DNA of 44,486 nt from Actinomycetes bacterium (GCA_021846265.1 JAJZCF010000002.1:1-44486), one strand, 5' to 3'. Counted from the first letter of the stretch, positions 20,901-31,856 are shown. A program made the numbers and translations. Notes: generated by a model from the letters alone, not told the origin.

Positions 20901-21838
20901 TAGTCCCTGCTCCTCAATTGAAGTCCGCGGCCTTCAAGTCTCGAAGTGACCTCGTCTAAAGACTTCTGGCCAAAGTTAGTAATTGCAAGTAGATCTTCAG
21001 GTGTGCGATTTATCAGCTCACCAATCGAATTGATCTGGGCGCGCTTGAGGCAGTTCCTCGGGCGCTCGGTCAGACCCAGCTCCTCTATCGGGAGGTCCAG
21101 GTCGTAGGAACGCACCTCGTCGACTTCCGCCTCTGTCAGTTCGAGGCCCTGAGGACTCTCGCTGGTCTCCGCAATAAGAACCATAAGATTCTTAAGAGTC
21201 TCGCCTGCGGACGCAAGCGCGTCGGCGGGCGTTATCGAACCATCGGTCTCTATGTCCAACGTCAAGAGGTCGTAGTCGGTCACCTGTTCTACCCTGGTAG
21301 GAGTCACCGTAAAAGCGACCCTCCGAACGGGCGAAAAGATCGAATCAACTGGGATTATGCTAATGGTCGCCGACTTCTTGTTCTTGTCGGCGCTTCGATA
21401 GCCCTTCCCTCTTTCCACGACAGCGTCAAAAGCTAGCCGACCTTTTGCACTGAGACTGGCTATGTGCAGATCGGGGTTGACTATCTCGATATCGGCGGAA
21501 AGAGCAAAATCCTCAGCCCTAACGACCTTGGGTCCACGAACGTCGATCCGAATGGTCACAGGCTCCTCGGAAAAGGACCTCACCACGACGTCTTTTAGAT
21601 TCAAGACGATGTCGGTGATATCCTCCTTGACTCCGGTAAGCGTAGTGAACTCGTGCAGAGCGTCATCAAAACGCAGCTGAGTAACAGCTGCGCCCGGAAT
21701 AGACGACAAAAGCACACGCCTCAACGAATTTCCAATAGTGTGGCCAAATCCTGGCTCTAGCGGGCCGATAGTGAACTTCTGACGGTTCCCTATCGCCTCG
21801 CCGACGGCTTCAACCTTTGGTCTCTGAATAAAAAGCAC
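20900..21838 (-). CDS. rpoA: DNA-directed RNA polymerase subunit alpha
   Basis: [28 protein letters not shown]-type N-terminus; alpha-[26 protein letters not shown]. Confidence 0.98.
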   Translation of the reverse strand: MLFIQRPKVEAVGEAIGNRQKFTIGPLEPGFGHTIGNSLRRVLLSSIPGAAVTQLRFDDALHEFTTLTGVKEDITDIVLNLKDVVVRSFSEEPVTIRIDVRGPKVVRAEDFALSADIEIVNPDLHIASLSAKGRLAFDAVVERGKGYRSADKNKKSATISIIPVDSIFSPVRRVAFTVTPTRVEQVTDYDLLTLDIETDGSITPADALASAGETLKNLMVLIAETSESPQGLELTEAEVDEVRSYDLDLPIEELGLTERPRNCLKRAQINSIGELINRTPEDLLAITNFGQKSLDEVTSRLEGRGLQLRSRD

Positions 21839-21856
21839 TTTACTCCTACGAATTGG

Positions 21857-22483
21857 TTACTTGGAGTAGAGCTCGACTATGAGCTGCTCTCTTATCTGGG
21901 TATCGATCTGTTCCCTAAGTGGCGGATTAAGTACCTTCACCTCGAAACCTGTTCCCTCGGATTCCAGCCAAGCTGGAAGGCGACGGGCTAGGGTATCCCT
22001 GGTCGTGCGGACCTGAATGTTCTCACGAGTCTTCGCTACTAGGGCTACGGTATCACCCTTTTTAAGCCGATAGCTCGGAATATCCACACGCCTGCCATTG
22101 ACCGTTATATGGCCATGGCTCACAAGCTGACGGGCCTGAGATCTCGAAGAAGCCCAACCCGCTCTATAGGTGACGTTATCCAGCCTGAGCTCGAGCATCC
22201 TAAGAAGATTATCGCCCGTGATTCCGGCGGCGTGGTTCGCCTCGTTGTATGTATTGGCAAACTGCTTCTCGAGAATTCCGTAGATCCGACGAGCCTTCTG
22301 CTTCTCGCGCAGCTGCGTGGAATACTCTGACCCCTGCCTCTGCCGATCTTTACCATGCTCGCCTGGAGGATAGGGCTTCTTACCATCCATTGGGCAAGCC
22401 TTATCGCATTTCTCACCCTTTAGGTAAAGCTTCACCTTTTCCCGGCGACATTGCCGACAAACTGGTCCTGTATATCTGGCCAA
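21857..22483 (-). CDS. rpsD: 30S ribosomal protein uS4
   Basis: MARYTGPVCRQCRREKVKLYLKGEKC, LDNVTYRAGWASSRSQARQLVSHGHITVNGRRV. Confidence 0.98.
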   Translation of the reverse strand: MARYTGPVCRQCRREKVKLYLKGEKCDKACPMDGKKPYPPGEHGKDRQRQGSEYSTQLREKQKARRIYGILEKQFANTYNEANHAAGITGDNLLRMLELRLDNVTYRAGWASSRSQARQLVSHGHITVNGRRVDIPSYRLKKGDTVALVAKTRENIQVRTTRDTLARRLPAWLESEGTGFEVKVLNPPLREQIDTQIREQLIVELYSK

Positions 22484-22501
22484 CTTCTAATACTCCTCGA
22501 C

Positions 22502-22900
22502 CTAGACCCGACGGCGCTTCTTCGGCCTACAGCCGTTGTGCGGGATTGGGGTGACATCTTTTATAGAAACTATTTCAATTCCGGTGTTAGCAATCGCACG
22601 ATGCGCTGTGTCTCTTCCGGAACCTGGTCCCTTGAGCAGGACTTCGACTTGGCGAATTCCGTGTTCCTGGGCACGCTTTGCGCATGTCTCAGCTGCGACT
22701 TGAGCGGCGAACGGCGTCGACTTCCTCGATCCCTTGAACCCGACATTCCCAGCCGACGCCCAGGCAATAACATTCCCTGATGCATCGGTAATGGTCACTA
22801 TCGTGTTGTTAAACGACGAGTGGATATGAGCAACGCCATAGGCGATGTTCTTACGCTCACGACGCCGCGGACGCCTTCCGCCTGGCTTTGGCTTGGCCAT
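22502..22900 (-). CDS. rpsK: 30S ribosomal protein uS11
   Basis: [48 protein letters not shown]. Confidence 0.98.
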   Translation of the reverse strand: MAKPKPGGRRPRRRERKNIAYGVAHIHSSFNNTIVTITDASGNVIAWASAGNVGFKGSRKSTPFAAQVAAETCAKRAQEHGIRQVEVLLKGPGSGRDTAHRAIANTGIEIVSIKDVTPIPHNGCRPKKRRRV

Positions 22901-22954
22901 CTAGCAAACCCCTATATCTATCATCAACCGGAACAACAATGCCCGGCTACCGAA

Positions 22955-23332
22955 CTACTTCCGGACCTTCTTCTTGCCCGCAACTGTCTTCTTAGGACCC
23001 TTACGCGTCCTTGCATTGGTGTGAGTGCGCTGTCCTCTAACCGGAAGCCCTCTCCTATGCCTCAAGCCTTGATAAGAGCCGATCTGCATCTTTCTCTTGA
23101 TGTCTTGATCGACTTCACGTCTCAAGTCGCCTTCGACCTTTAGATTCTGGTCGATATAGTTTCTAAGCCGCGCGACTTCTTCGTCGGTCAGATCCTTCAC
23201 CCTGGTGTCAGGATTAACCTCGGTAGCCTCACATATCTTCCTCGAGCTTGTCAAACCAATCCCGAAGATATATGTCAAGGAGATCTCGAGCCTTTTATCT
23301 CTGGGGATGTCTACCCCTGCGATCCTCGCCAT
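22955..23332 (-). CDS. rpsM: 30S ribosomal protein uS13
   Basis: [60 protein letters not shown]. Confidence 0.98.
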   Translation of the reverse strand: MARIAGVDIPRDKRLEISLTYIFGIGLTSSRKICEATEVNPDTRVKDLTDEEVARLRNYIDQNLKVEGDLRREVDQDIKRKMQIGSYQGLRHRRGLPVRGQRTHTNARTRKGPKKTVAGKKKVRK

Positions 23333-23343
23333 TGTCCTACTTC

Positions 23344-23457
23344 TTAACCTTGCCGCTGCTTGTGTCGAGGATTTTCACAGATCACCAAAACCTGGCGTTC
23401 CCTGCGAATCACCTTGCACTTTTCGCAAATAGTCTTAACACTTGGCCGTACTTTCAT
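23344..23457 (-). CDS. rpmJ: 50S ribosomal protein bL36 (zinc-binding form)
   Basis: Hand-translated (too short for ORF track): [37 protein letters not shown]. Confidence 0.97.
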   Translation of the reverse strand: MKVRPSVKTICEKCKVIRRERQVLVICENPRHKQRQG

Positions 23458-23503
23458 CGGCTTTCCTCACTCCAGACATCCCTAAATGACCTGCCTGGCT
23501 CGC

Positions 23504-23728
23504 TCACTTATAACGGTAAGTTATCCGTCCTCTAGTCAGGTCATATGGAGTTAATTCGATCTGAACACGATCTCCAGGAAGAATTCTGATCCTGTGCATC
23601 CTCATTTTGCCCGAGCTGTGGGCTAAAACCTTATGACCATTCTCCAGCTCGACGCGGAACATCGCATTCGGAAGGGGCTCAACAACCGTCCCCTCAAGCA
23701 CAATCGCATCTTCCTTTGGTGTCGTCAG
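23504..23728 (-). CDS. infA: Translation initiation factor IF-1 (probable CTG start)
   Basis: Track ORF begins at GTG (23701), but the in-frame upstream extension [10 protein letters not shown] restores full IF-1 length; AGGAGGA Shine-Dalgarno lies 4-5 nt before CTG at 23728. Confidence 0.9.
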   Translation of the reverse strand: MTTPKEDAIVLEGTVVEPLPNAMFRVELENGHKVLAHSSGKMRMHRIRILPGDRVQIELTPYDLTRGRITYRYK

Positions 23729-23746
23729 AACTTCCTCCTATTGAAC

Positions 23747-23798
23747 TAGCACAACAAAACGGACCCAGACCCACCCCGCAGCCGCGGGTCCCCGAAGA
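23747..23798 (-). promoter_or_regulatory. GC-rich hairpin in infA leader, followed by GTTTTGTT
   Basis: Minus strand GGACCCGCGGCTGCGGGGTGGGTCTGGGTCCGTTTTGTT, with GGACCC/GGGTCC or CCCGC/GCGGG pairings. Confidence 0.45.
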
Positions 23799-23977
23799 CA
23801 AGACCAACTGTTCGAAGGCATGGCTCAAGGGAGGGGCGAGTGAGACCCAGAGGAACAATATAGTCGCTTTTGTCCCTTACCTGTTCACAATATTTATCGA
23901 GTCACCAATTGATTGGCAAAACAGCGCCAAACGCCAATCCACTCGATATCAATTATGACTCCCGTGGTCGTTAATTA

Positions 23978-24721
23978 TTACTCAGAGATGGTCAAAACCT
24001 CTGGTCCATCCTCGCCTACGAGAATTGTGTGCTCAAAATGTGCCGAAAGTGAACCATCTTTGGTAACCACCGACCATCCATCCTCCAATGTCACGGTCTC
24101 CTCCAAACCGATATTTATCATCGGTTCGACCGCGAAGACATTTCCGACCTTCATCTTGGGACCCGGCGCTCCGGGCCAATAGTTCGGAATCTGAGGCGAC
24201 TCATGCATTGCGGTCCCTATTCCGTGACCTACATACTCTTTTACGATACCGAATCCAAAGGGCTTAACGTGCTTTTCGACCGCCCGGCCAATCTCATTTA
24301 GGCGATTCCCGTCTCTTATAACGTCAATCGCCTTCCATAGGCTCTCTTCGGTCACTTTGAGCAGTAGCGCCGCTTCGTCAGAAATCTCACCGACCGCTGC
24401 GGTATAGGCTGCGTCACCGTGGTAACCCTCAATTATTGCTCCGGCGTCAATGGAGATTATGTCGCCTTCTTTAAGCACGTATTCCCCGGGGATACCGTGG
24501 ACGATCATGCTGTTGGGCGAGGTGCAAATAACCGCAGGAAAACCGTTATACCCCAAGAAGTTAGACCTCGCTCCGCGGGCTTCAATCACTTCACGCGCCA
24601 CCTTATCGATTACCAGGGTGGTGATACCAGGCGCAATTACCGCCCTAGTTTTCTCGTGAATCTCCGCTACGACCTTGCCGGCCCGTCGCATTTTGGCTAT
24701 CTCGTCTTTCGTGCGTCTCAT
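23978..24721 (-). CDS. map: Methionine aminopeptidase type I
   Basis: DIISIDAGAIIEGYHGDAAYT, YVGHGIGTAMHESPQIPNY, FAVEPMI. Confidence 0.97.
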   Translation of the reverse strand: MRRTKDEIAKMRRAGKVVAEIHEKTRAVIAPGITTLVIDKVAREVIEARGARSNFLGYNGFPAVICTSPNSMIVHGIPGEYVLKEGDIISIDAGAIIEGYHGDAAYTAAVGEISDEAALLLKVTEESLWKAIDVIRDGNRLNEIGRAVEKHVKPFGFGIVKEYVGHGIGTAMHESPQIPNYWPGAPGPKMKVGNVFAVEPMINIGLEETVTLEDGWSVVTKDGSLSAHFEHTILVGEDGPEVLTISE

Positions 24722-24747
24722 TCACATCCTCCAAAGCCAAAGCACCA

Positions 24748-25422
24748 TTACCACTTAGGTTGGCCCTTAGCCCTCTCCACCGCCGAAATAAGTCTCGCCA
24801 TAACCTCGTCGGGATCACCTTCGCCCAGAACAGACACGAGCTTCTCGCGGTCCTGATACCACTCTACCAGAGGTGCAGTTTGGCTCTCGTATAGGTCTAG
24901 ACGTCTCCTGACCGCTATTTCAGTGTCGTCGTCCCTTTGAACGACCTCTCCGCCACAGTTGTCACAGCTCCAGTCGAGCTTGGGAGGGGCTTGCACCGAA
25001 TAGTTGGCGCCACAGACTTTGCACACTCTTCGTGACGCTATTCGTCTGAGAACTAGATCTGTCGAGACGACCAGGTCCAAAACCAGGTCGATCTCAATAG
25101 GAAGCAAAATCTTCTCGAGATCCACCGCTTGTCCGACCGTCCTCGGATAGCCATCGAGAATGAATCCCATCTGACGCGCATCTGCCTCGGCCAATCTCTC
25201 GGCGACAACACCAGTTATCACCTTATCGGGAACGAGGTCGCCTTTGTCCATATAGCTTTTCGCTAAACTTCCAAACTCCGTGCCAGCCCTTACCGCTGCC
25301 CGAAGCATGTCACCAGTGGAGATATGGGGTACCGCATAGTGCTGCGATAACCTGACGCACTGCGTCCCCTTGCCGGCACCCTGCTTACCTAGTATCACTA
25401 GCCGCGTAGCGCGTACCATCAA
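24748..25422 (-). CDS. adk: Adenylate kinase, long form with four-Cys LID
   Basis: LGKQGAGKGTQ, ISTGDMLR, ILDGYPRTVGQA, CKVCGANY...CDNCGG. Confidence 0.96.
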   Translation of the reverse strand: MMVRATRLVILGKQGAGKGTQCVRLSQHYAVPHISTGDMLRAAVRAGTEFGSLAKSYMDKGDLVPDKVITGVVAERLAEADARQMGFILDGYPRTVGQAVDLEKILLPIEIDLVLDLVVSTDLVLRRIASRRVCKVCGANYSVQAPPKLDWSCDNCGGEVVQRDDDTEIAVRRRLDLYESQTAPLVEWYQDREKLVSVLGEGDPDEVMARLISAVERAKGQPKW

Positions 25423-25446
25423 AATGACCCTTCCGCTAGGAGCGAG

Positions 25447-26796
25447 CTACTTTAAAAAGCCCTCGTAGTTACGCATGGTCAACTGAGAATCGATCTGCTT
25501 GAGAGTCTCCAATGCAACCCCTGTGGCTATCAACAGCGTTATGCCGGCGAATGGATACCCGGTTACGTGCCATAAGGCAAGGGCAATTGACGGTATCAAT
25601 GCGACAGCAGCAAGAAATAATGCACCAGGAAGGGTGATGCGATTCAGAATCTTCGTCAAATGACGCTCAGTTGCGGGTCCGGGACGAATCCCCTGAATGT
25701 ACCCGCCCTGCTTCCTGATAACCTCTGCCTGCTGGTGCGGGTCAAAAGCGACTGTCACGTAGAAAAAGGTAAAGACGATGATCAGGAATCCATAGATACC
25801 TATGTAGGTGAAGCTCGTCGGTGAAACCAAATCGTTATTTACAAAGTTCCGGAAAAAGGTCCACGGGATAACATTCGAAAGCAGAACTGGGAAGTAAAGA
25901 ATCGATGAGGCAAAAATAATCGGAATTACTCCTGCCTGGTTGACCTTGAGCGGAATATAGGTCTGGTCCCCACCGTACATCTGGCGGCCTATTACCCTCC
26001 TCGGGAATATCACCGGAATCCGCCGTTGGCCTAACTCGACGATAATGATCGAAATGATCAGGCCTAGCGACAGGAGGACAATAACCGAAAACTTCAGCTT
26101 CCCTGCCTCGACAAAAATAATGTGTCCACCGGTCGGCAGCCCAGCCACGACGTTAGTAAAGATCAGAATTGACATGCCTTGGCCAATTCCTCGCTGGGTC
26201 ACCATTTCGCCAAGCCACATAACAAAGGCCGTACCGGCTGTGAATGTCATAACTATAAACAAAACCCGGGGAAGGGTGAAGTTCGGAATCAGATTGATCT
26301 TCTGATTGTTCGGAAGAAGTCCCGCCCCGCCCTTATGAAACACAAAGACTAAGCCTGTCGACTGCAAAAGTGCGAGAGTCACCGTCAAGTAACGGGTTGT
26401 CTGGGTAATCTTCCGCTGCCCGGCGGCGCCTTGTTCTCTCCACTCGTCGAGCTTTGGGATCACCGTCGTTAAAAGCTGGATAATAATTGACGAGGTGATA
26501 TAGGGCATAATGCCAAGACCAAAAACTGCCGCGCGCGATAGCGCATTGCCAGAGAAGAGATTCAAAAAGCTGAAGACTCCGCCCTGCTTTGCCGCTTGCT
26601 CCAGCTGCTGCACGGCCGCAAAACTCGTTCCCGGGATCGGGACGTTCGCACCTAGCTGGTAAATAGCGATAATCAACAACGTGAAAAGAACCTTGTTTCT
26701 AAGTTCCGCCACCCTGAAGATATTCCTCAGACTTCCGAGCACCCTCTTTAGCCCCCAAGCTACCTTGTACCGATCTCTAGATAAGATCGGCCACAT
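25447..26796 (-). CDS. secY: Preprotein translocase subunit SecY
   Basis: LGIMPYITSSIIIQLL, MYGGDQTYIPLKVNQAGVIPIIFASSIL, multi-TM. Start may be further in (GTG near 26742, MLGSLRNIFRVAEL). Confidence 0.97.
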   Translation of the reverse strand: MWPILSRDRYKVAWGLKRVLGSLRNIFRVAELRNKVLFTLLIIAIYQLGANVPIPGTSFAAVQQLEQAAKQGGVFSFLNLFSGNALSRAAVFGLGIMPYITSSIIIQLLTTVIPKLDEWREQGAAGQRKITQTTRYLTVTLALLQSTGLVFVFHKGGAGLLPNNQKINLIPNFTLPRVLFIVMTFTAGTAFVMWLGEMVTQRGIGQGMSILIFTNVVAGLPTGGHIIFVEAGKLKFSVIVLLSLGLIISIIIVELGQRRIPVIFPRRVIGRQMYGGDQTYIPLKVNQAGVIPIIFASSILYFPVLLSNVIPWTFFRNFVNNDLVSPTSFTYIGIYGFLIIVFTFFYVTVAFDPHQQAEVIRKQGGYIQGIRPGPATERHLTKILNRITLPGALFLAAVALIPSIALALWHVTGYPFAGITLLIATGVALETLKQIDSQLTMRNYEGFLK

Positions 26797-26833
26797 TTGA
26801 CATTACAAATTGAAAATCTTGCTAATTGCTAAA

Positions 26834-26863
26834 ATCCGGGCCCAGAGCAAACTGGACCCGGAT
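26834..26863 (-). terminator. Strong hairpin between rplO and secY (terminator/attenuator candidate)
   Basis: Minus strand ATCCGGGTCCAG-TTTGCT-CTGGGCCCGGAT then TTTAGC; 12-bp stem with one U-G wobble. Confidence 0.55.
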
Positions 26864-26906
26864 AAAGAATAACATCCCAAAGCGCAAGCCTTGAAATCCA
26901 CACCTT

Positions 26907-27407
26907 CTAACGATTAGTTAGTGCGTTACCCTTGGCGGGTACACGACGCCCACCGTTAGGAGCATCCAGGACCACAACCGTGCCACCGCTGGAGACAATT
27001 GCCTGCTTTGCCGCTTCGGAAAAAGCGTGCGCTGAAACGGTCACAGGTATGGTAAGCGAACCATTACCCAAAATCTTCACCGGCTCACCCTTGTGAACTT
27101 GTCCTTTTGCGAGGAGGATCGTTGGGTCAATCACGACCGTACCAGCCTCGGCGAGATTCTGCACGGCGCTCAAATTGACAACGCTATAGCTAACCCTAAA
27201 TGGATTGTGAAATCCCTTAAGCTTCGGCAACCTCTGAGTAAGGGGAAGTTGGCCTCCTTCGAAGCCCGCTGGAATTGTATCCCTTGCTCCCTGACCCTTT
27301 GTTCCACGTCCGGCGGTCTTGCCGCCTTTTCCGCCGATGCCTCGGCCTACCCGCCTCTTGCCCCTGTTGGAACCCGGCGCTGGAGCCAGTTCATGGACTT
27401 TAATCAT
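26907..27407 (-). CDS. rplO: 50S ribosomal protein uL15
   Basis: LAPAPGSNRGKRRVGRGIGGKGGKTAGRGTKGQGAR. Confidence 0.97.
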   Translation of the reverse strand: MIKVHELAPAPGSNRGKRRVGRGIGGKGGKTAGRGTKGQGARDTIPAGFEGGQLPLTQRLPKLKGFHNPFRVSYSVVNLSAVQNLAEAGTVVIDPTILLAKGQVHKGEPVKILGNGSLTIPVTVSAHAFSEAAKQAIVSSGGTVVVLDAPNGGRRVPAKGNALTNR

Positions 27408-27411
27408 CTAA

Positions 27412-27606
27412 CTAACCTTCCTGGCCTTCCGACACCTCTACCAAGTGCGAAACCCGTGCGATCATACCCCTGATCTCTGGTCGATCCGGAAGTGTCCTTG
27501 TCTTGCCTATCCGGCCAAGTCCGAGGGCCTTGAGCGTCCCGCGATGCTTTGGCTTGGAACCGATCTGGGAGCGAATCTGCCTTACTTCAAGAAACTCGCT
27601 CATCAC
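27412..27606 (-). CDS. rpmD: 50S ribosomal protein uL30
   Basis: [51 protein letters not shown]. Confidence 0.96.
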   Translation of the reverse strand: MMSEFLEVRQIRSQIGSKPKHRGTLKALGLGRIGKTRTLPDRPEIRGMIARVSHLVEVSEGQEG

Positions 27607-28142
27607 GCCTCCTTAGCATTACGCGCAGTGCGCTCTCTAAACCCACGAAGTACGCCAGCTGGAGTAACTTCTGAAGGATCCTTCCCTCTAAGTCTGGCGA
27701 TATCGTCTGGACGCTTGAGCTCTTTAAGGCCAGCGATCGTTGCATGAGCTACGTTTATGCCATTCGATGAACCGAGCGACTTGGCAAGAATATCCTTGAT
27801 GCCGGCCATTTCCAAAATTGCACGCGCAGCGCCGCCAGCGATGACACCGGTTCCTGGTGCTGCAGGCTTTAGCAAAACCCTGCCAGCGCCAGCCTCACCA
27901 ATGATCGGATGGGTGATCGTGTTCCCAGAAAGCGCAACATCAAAGAGGTTCTTCTTCGCCTCTTCGATCCCCTTCTGAACGGCGAGCCCCGCCTCTTTGG
28001 CTTTTCCATAGCCAAGCCCAACTTTGCCATTTCCGTCGCCAATGACCATCAAAGCGGTAAAGGAGAAACGACGTCCGCCCTTGACTACCTTGGCCACCCT
28101 GTTGACTTTGATAGTTCTCTCTTCGTACTGAGCTTCGGCCAT
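27603..28142 (-). CDS. rpsE: 30S ribosomal protein uS5
   Basis: [36 protein letters not shown]. Confidence 0.98.
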   Translation of the reverse strand: MAEAQYEERTIKVNRVAKVVKGGRRFSFTALMVIGDGNGKVGLGYGKAKEAGLAVQKGIEEAKKNLFDVALSGNTITHPIIGEAGAGRVLLKPAAPGTGVIAGGAARAILEMAGIKDILAKSLGSSNGINVAHATIAGLKELKRPDDIARLRGKDPSEVTPAGVLRGFRERTARNAKEA

Positions 28143-28507
28143 TAGAACTCCAATCCGCCTTCTCTAGCTGCATCGGCAAGGGCCGCTACCCGGCCGTGGT
28201 ACTTAAACCCACCACGATCGAAGACGACTGCGCCGATTCCTTGGGCCTTAGCCCGATCAGCCACCAACTCGCCAACCTTCTTTGCGGCGTCGATGTTGCC
28301 TGTATGTGAACCCTTGAAACTCGTCTCAAGGCTAGATGCCGAAACCAGTGTGTGACCACTAGAGTCGTCTATCACCTGAGCAACAATGTGCCTGTTAGAA
28401 CGAAACACCGCCAACCGGGGCCTTTGCTCGGTCCCTTTTACGGCCTTTCGTATCCTGTTGTGGCGCCTCTTGCGCAGGGCCTCTGGCGTAACTGTCTTTA
28501 TAGACAT
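28142..28507 (-). CDS. rplR: 50S ribosomal protein uL18
   Basis: [46 protein letters not shown]. Confidence 0.97.
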   Translation of the reverse strand: MSIKTVTPEALRKRRHNRIRKAVKGTEQRPRLAVFRSNRHIVAQVIDDSSGHTLVSASSLETSFKGSHTGNIDAAKKVGELVADRAKAQGIGAVVFDRGGFKYHGRVAALADAAREGGLEF

Positions 28508-28526
28508 CTCTTAAACTCCTCTGACC

Positions 28527-29069
28527 CTACTTGCCGGACTTACCGACTTTACGTAGCACCTTTTCACCCTCGTAACGCACACCCTTGCCCTTGTAAGGCT
28601 CAGGCTTGCGAATCTTACGGATGTTGGCCGCTACTTGGCCTACAAGCTCTTTGTCAATACCCTTTACGGCAATCTTCGTTGGTGTCGGGGTCTCAAAGGT
28701 TATACCTTCAGGTGCCTCGACCCTCACCGGATGAGAAAAGCCCAAGGCAAGCTCTAGCTCGGTCGCACTCTTGGCGGCCGCCCTATAGCCGACGCCGACT
28801 ATCGCCAATTCCTTCGTGAAACCAATGGTCACTCCGACCACCATGTTGTTGAGAAGTGTCCTCGACAACCCGTGCATAGCCCGGTCTCTGCGCTCGTCCC
28901 CCTTGCGAGAGACGATCAGCTTGTCTTGCTGTTGTTCGATGGAAACTTCCTCAGGAAAGATTCTGGAAAGAGACCCCTTCGGGCCCGCAACTTCTACTGT
29001 GCGATCTTCGCCAAAGGAGATACTAACCCCACCTGGCACAGTTACTGGAGCCTTACCTATTCTCGACAC
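28527..29069 (-). CDS. rplF: 50S ribosomal protein uL6
   Basis: [30 protein letters not shown]. Confidence 0.98.
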   Translation of the reverse strand: MSRIGKAPVTVPGGVSISFGEDRTVEVAGPKGSLSRIFPEEVSIEQQQDKLIVSRKGDERRDRAMHGLSRTLLNNMVVGVTIGFTKELAIVGVGYRAAAKSATELELALGFSHPVRVEAPEGITFETPTPTKIAVKGIDKELVGQVAANIRKIRKPEPYKGKGVRYEGEKVLRKVGKSGK

Positions 29070-29084
29070 GTCTAACTCCTCCCC

Positions 29085-29489
29085 TTACCATACGAAGCAG
29101 AGAATCTCGCCACCGACTTTGGCCTTGCGAGCCTCAGTATCGGTCATGAGACCCCTGGATGTGGAAAGGACCGCTACACCAAGGCCACCTAGTACCCTTG
29201 GAATCGAATCCGCCTGCGAGTAAACCCTTAAACCAGGCTTGGAGACCCTCTTAAGCCCAGAGATAGTACGCTCACGCTTCTGAGAGTACTTCATCCTGAT
29301 CTCGAGGGTCGTTCCCGGCTTACCCTCATTGGGGTGAACGGAAAACCCGGCGATATAACCCTCGCGCTCGAGGATCTTTGCCAGCTCATCTTTTAGCTTC
29401 GAACCGGGCATGCGCACTACGTCGTGCATCGCCTGATTCGCGTTCCTAATTCTGGTGAGCATATCTGCTATTGGATCATTGAAACCCAT
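29085..29489 (-). CDS. rpsH: 30S ribosomal protein uS8
   Basis: [44 protein letters not shown]. Confidence 0.98.
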   Translation of the reverse strand: MGFNDPIADMLTRIRNANQAMHDVVRMPGSKLKDELAKILEREGYIAGFSVHPNEGKPGTTLEIRMKYSQKRERTISGLKRVSKPGLRVYSQADSIPRVLGGLGVAVLSTSRGLMTDTEARKAKVGGEILCFVW

Positions 29490-29498
29490 CTCTACCCC

Positions 29499-29684
29499 TT
29501 ACCAGCTCGCCTTGGTCACGCCAGGAATCTCTCCTTGGTGAACCATGACCCTGAGACAGATCCTGCAGAGACCGAACTTGCGATACACAGCGTGCGGTCG
29601 TCCGCACCTCTGGCAGCGCGTATAAGCGCGAACCCTGAACTTCGGCTTTCTGTTTGCCTTAGCTATGAGAGCCTTCTTGGCCAT
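29499..29684 (-). CDS. rpsN: 30S ribosomal protein uS14, type Z (zinc)
   Basis: 61 aa with [22 protein letters not shown]. Confidence 0.97.
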   Translation of the reverse strand: MAKKALIAKANRKPKFRVRAYTRCQRCGRPHAVYRKFGLCRICLRVMVHQGEIPGVTKASW

Positions 29685-29689
29685 AGTAC

Positions 29690-30265
29690 CTAAACCCCTT
29701 CCTTTCGGAATGGAAAGCCGAAAGCGTCGAGCAGGGCCCTGCCCTCGCTGTCATTTCTCGCACTTGTCACGATGGTGATATCCATACCTCTGGTCGTGTC
29801 GACCTTGTCGTAATCGATCTCAGCAAAGATAAGCTGCTCGGTCACTCCGAAGGTGTAGTTTCCGTGACCATCGAAAGATTTCGGGGAAAGACCTCTGAAG
29901 TCCCTTACCCTCGGAATCGCTATCGAAATCACTCGATCGAAAAATTCCCACATGCGATCTCCCCTTAGGGTGACCTTTACGCCAATTGGGTTGCCAGCAC
30001 GCAGCTTGAAGCTTGCGATCGACTTCCTTGCTCTAGTTACGACGGGCTTCTGTCCGGTGATGATCTCAATGTCCCTAAGCGCCGCATCGAGCTGCGATGC
30101 CTGCTGAGTTGCACGTCCAACACCAACGTTAACCGAGATCTTTACGAGCTTTGGCACTTCCATGACGTTCTTCAGCTCGAGCGTCTTTTGAAGCTCTGAG
30201 CGTATTTCGTCATTAAACTTGACCTTCAACCGCGGCGGGAGAGAATCAACTTTCACGTCGCTCAC
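29690..30265 (-). CDS. rplE: 50S ribosomal protein uL5
   Basis: [61 protein letters not shown]. Confidence 0.98.
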   Translation of the reverse strand: MSDVKVDSLPPRLKVKFNDEIRSELQKTLELKNVMEVPKLVKISVNVGVGRATQQASQLDAALRDIEIITGQKPVVTRARKSIASFKLRAGNPIGVKVTLRGDRMWEFFDRVISIAIPRVRDFRGLSPKSFDGHGNYTFGVTEQLIFAEIDYDKVDTTRGMDITIVTSARNDSEGRALLDAFGFPFRKEGV

Positions 30266-30567
30266 AGGTCACCTCCACACTTCTTGCAGACACGAATTTT
30301 CTTCCCATCGGCTTCGAACTTCATTCCAATCCGGGTCGGACCACACTTTGAACATACAATCGCCACATTCGATGCATCGATCGGCATATCCTTTTCGATA
30401 ATCCCACCTTGCTCGGTAGCGGTGCGCGCCTTTTGGTGCTTTTTAACCACATTCACGCCATTGACTATGACCTTGCCGGCTTTGGGAATAACGCTTGCGA
30501 TCTCGCCCTGCTTACCCCGATCCTTGCCGGTCAGCACGCTTACCTTGTCACCTTTGATGAGCCTCAC
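30262..30567 (-). CDS. rplX: 50S ribosomal protein uL24
   Basis: [42 protein letters not shown]...CKKCGG tail. Confidence 0.97.
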   Translation of the reverse strand: MRLIKGDKVSVLTGKDRGKQGEIASVIPKAGKVIVNGVNVVKKHQKARTATEQGGIIEKDMPIDASNVAIVCSKCGPTRIGMKFEADGKKIRVCKKCGGDL

Positions 30568-30935
30568 TACAAGACCTCCGGTGCTAGCGAAATGATTCTC
30601 ATAAACTTCTTATCCCTTAGCTCACGGCCAACAGGACCGAAAATACGTGTCCCTCTCGGCTGCATAGCGTCATTGATCAATACCGCGGCATTCTCGTCGA
30701 AGCGGATATAGCTACCGTCTCCCCGCCGCTTCTCCTTCTTGGTCCTGACGACAACGCACTTCACTACGTCACCCTTCTTGACCGCTGCACCCGGGATAGC
30801 GTCCTTGACTGTCGCTACGAAGACATCACCGATGCTCGCGTAGCGTCTACGAGATCCACCAAGCACCTTGATGCAAAGAACCTCTTTGGCGCCCGAGTTG
30901 TCGGCAACTCTGAGTCTGGACTCCTGCTGGATCAT
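30567..30935 (-). CDS. rplN: 50S ribosomal protein uL14
   Basis: [31 protein letters not shown] at 30935 overlaps rpsQ stop. Confidence 0.98.
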   Translation of the reverse strand: MIQQESRLRVADNSGAKEVLCIKVLGGSRRRYASIGDVFVATVKDAIPGAAVKKGDVVKCVVVRTKKEKRRGDGSYIRFDENAAVLINDAMQPRGTRIFGPVGRELRDKKFMRIISLAPEVL

Positions 30936-31216
30936 CGAGCACGCTCCAAAATCTCCACAAGTCGCCATCTCTTCAACTTGGACATAGGCCTGATCTCGGC
31001 GACCCTCACCCGATCGCCGATGCGGGCTTCGCCCCCTTCGTCATGGGTGTAGAGCTTCTTAGTCTTAGTCACCGTCTTGCGGTAGCGCGGGTGGCGCACC
31101 TTCTCTGAAATGGCGACCACGACGGTCTTATCCATAGATGTAGAGATGACGAGCCCCTCCCGGACCTTCCTGTCATTCTCTCTGGCCTCAATCGACTCTT
31201 GCGACGAAGTCATCAT
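30932..31216 (-). CDS. rpsQ: 30S ribosomal protein uS17
   Basis: [42 protein letters not shown]. Confidence 0.97.
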   Translation of the reverse strand: MMTSSQESIEARENDRKVREGLVISTSMDKTVVVAISEKVRHPRYRKTVTKTKKLYTHDEGGEARIGDRVRVAEIRPMSKLKRWRLVEILERAR

Positions 31217-31428
31217 TCACCACCTGTCTGTGTGGCAAGTCCACCACGCTCCGAAATGAGCGTCGAGATCCTTGCGATCTCTCGCCTAAGCCTCTTCAGG
31301 CTGGCCGTATCAGTAGCCTGAGCCGTGGCCAGCTGGAACCTAAGGGTAAATAGCTCGCGCTTACTCTCCTCCAGCTTCTCAACTAGCTCCATATCGGCCA
31401 GCGTCCTTAGTTCAATTGCCTTGGTCAT
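31213..31428 (-). CDS. rpmC: 50S ribosomal protein uL29
   Basis: [41 protein letters not shown]. Confidence 0.96.
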   Translation of the reverse strand: MTKAIELRTLADMELVEKLEESKRELFTLRFQLATAQATDTASLKRLRREIARISTLISERGGLATQTGGE

Positions 31429-31856
31429 CCCATCGCCCCTAGCGTCTCTTCGTCTTGCACTATGAATCGTGCCTTGATAGGTAGCTTCTGGATTGCCCTC
31501 TCCATGGCCGCTCTCGCTAGCTCTTCGGAGACGCCGGCCAGTTCGAACATGACCCTGCCGGGCTTGACAACGGCGACCCAGAACTCGGGGTTTCCTTTAC
31601 CAGAGCCCATTCTCGTTTCAGCGGGCTTTTTGGTAACTGGCTTGTCTGGGAAAACCCTAATCCAGACCTTTCCGCCCCTCTTGACGTGTCGGGTCATTGC
31701 AATTCTTGCGGCTTCAATCTGTCTGGCCGAAATCCACCCAGGCTCGAGTGCTTGTATGGCAAACTGACCAAAAGCGATCTCACTGCCACCCTTCGCCATT
31801 CCGGACATACGACCGCGCTGCTGCTTGCGGTGCTTAACTTTGCGAGGCATCAACAT
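31425..31856 (-). CDS. rplP: 50S ribosomal protein uL16
   Basis: [60 protein letters not shown]. Confidence 0.98.
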   Translation of the reverse strand: MLMPRKVKHRKQQRGRMSGMAKGGSEIAFGQFAIQALEPGWISARQIEAARIAMTRHVKRGGKVWIRVFPDKPVTKKPAETRMGSGKGNPEFWVAVVKPGRVMFELAGVSEELARAAMERAIQKLPIKARFIVQDEETLGAMG

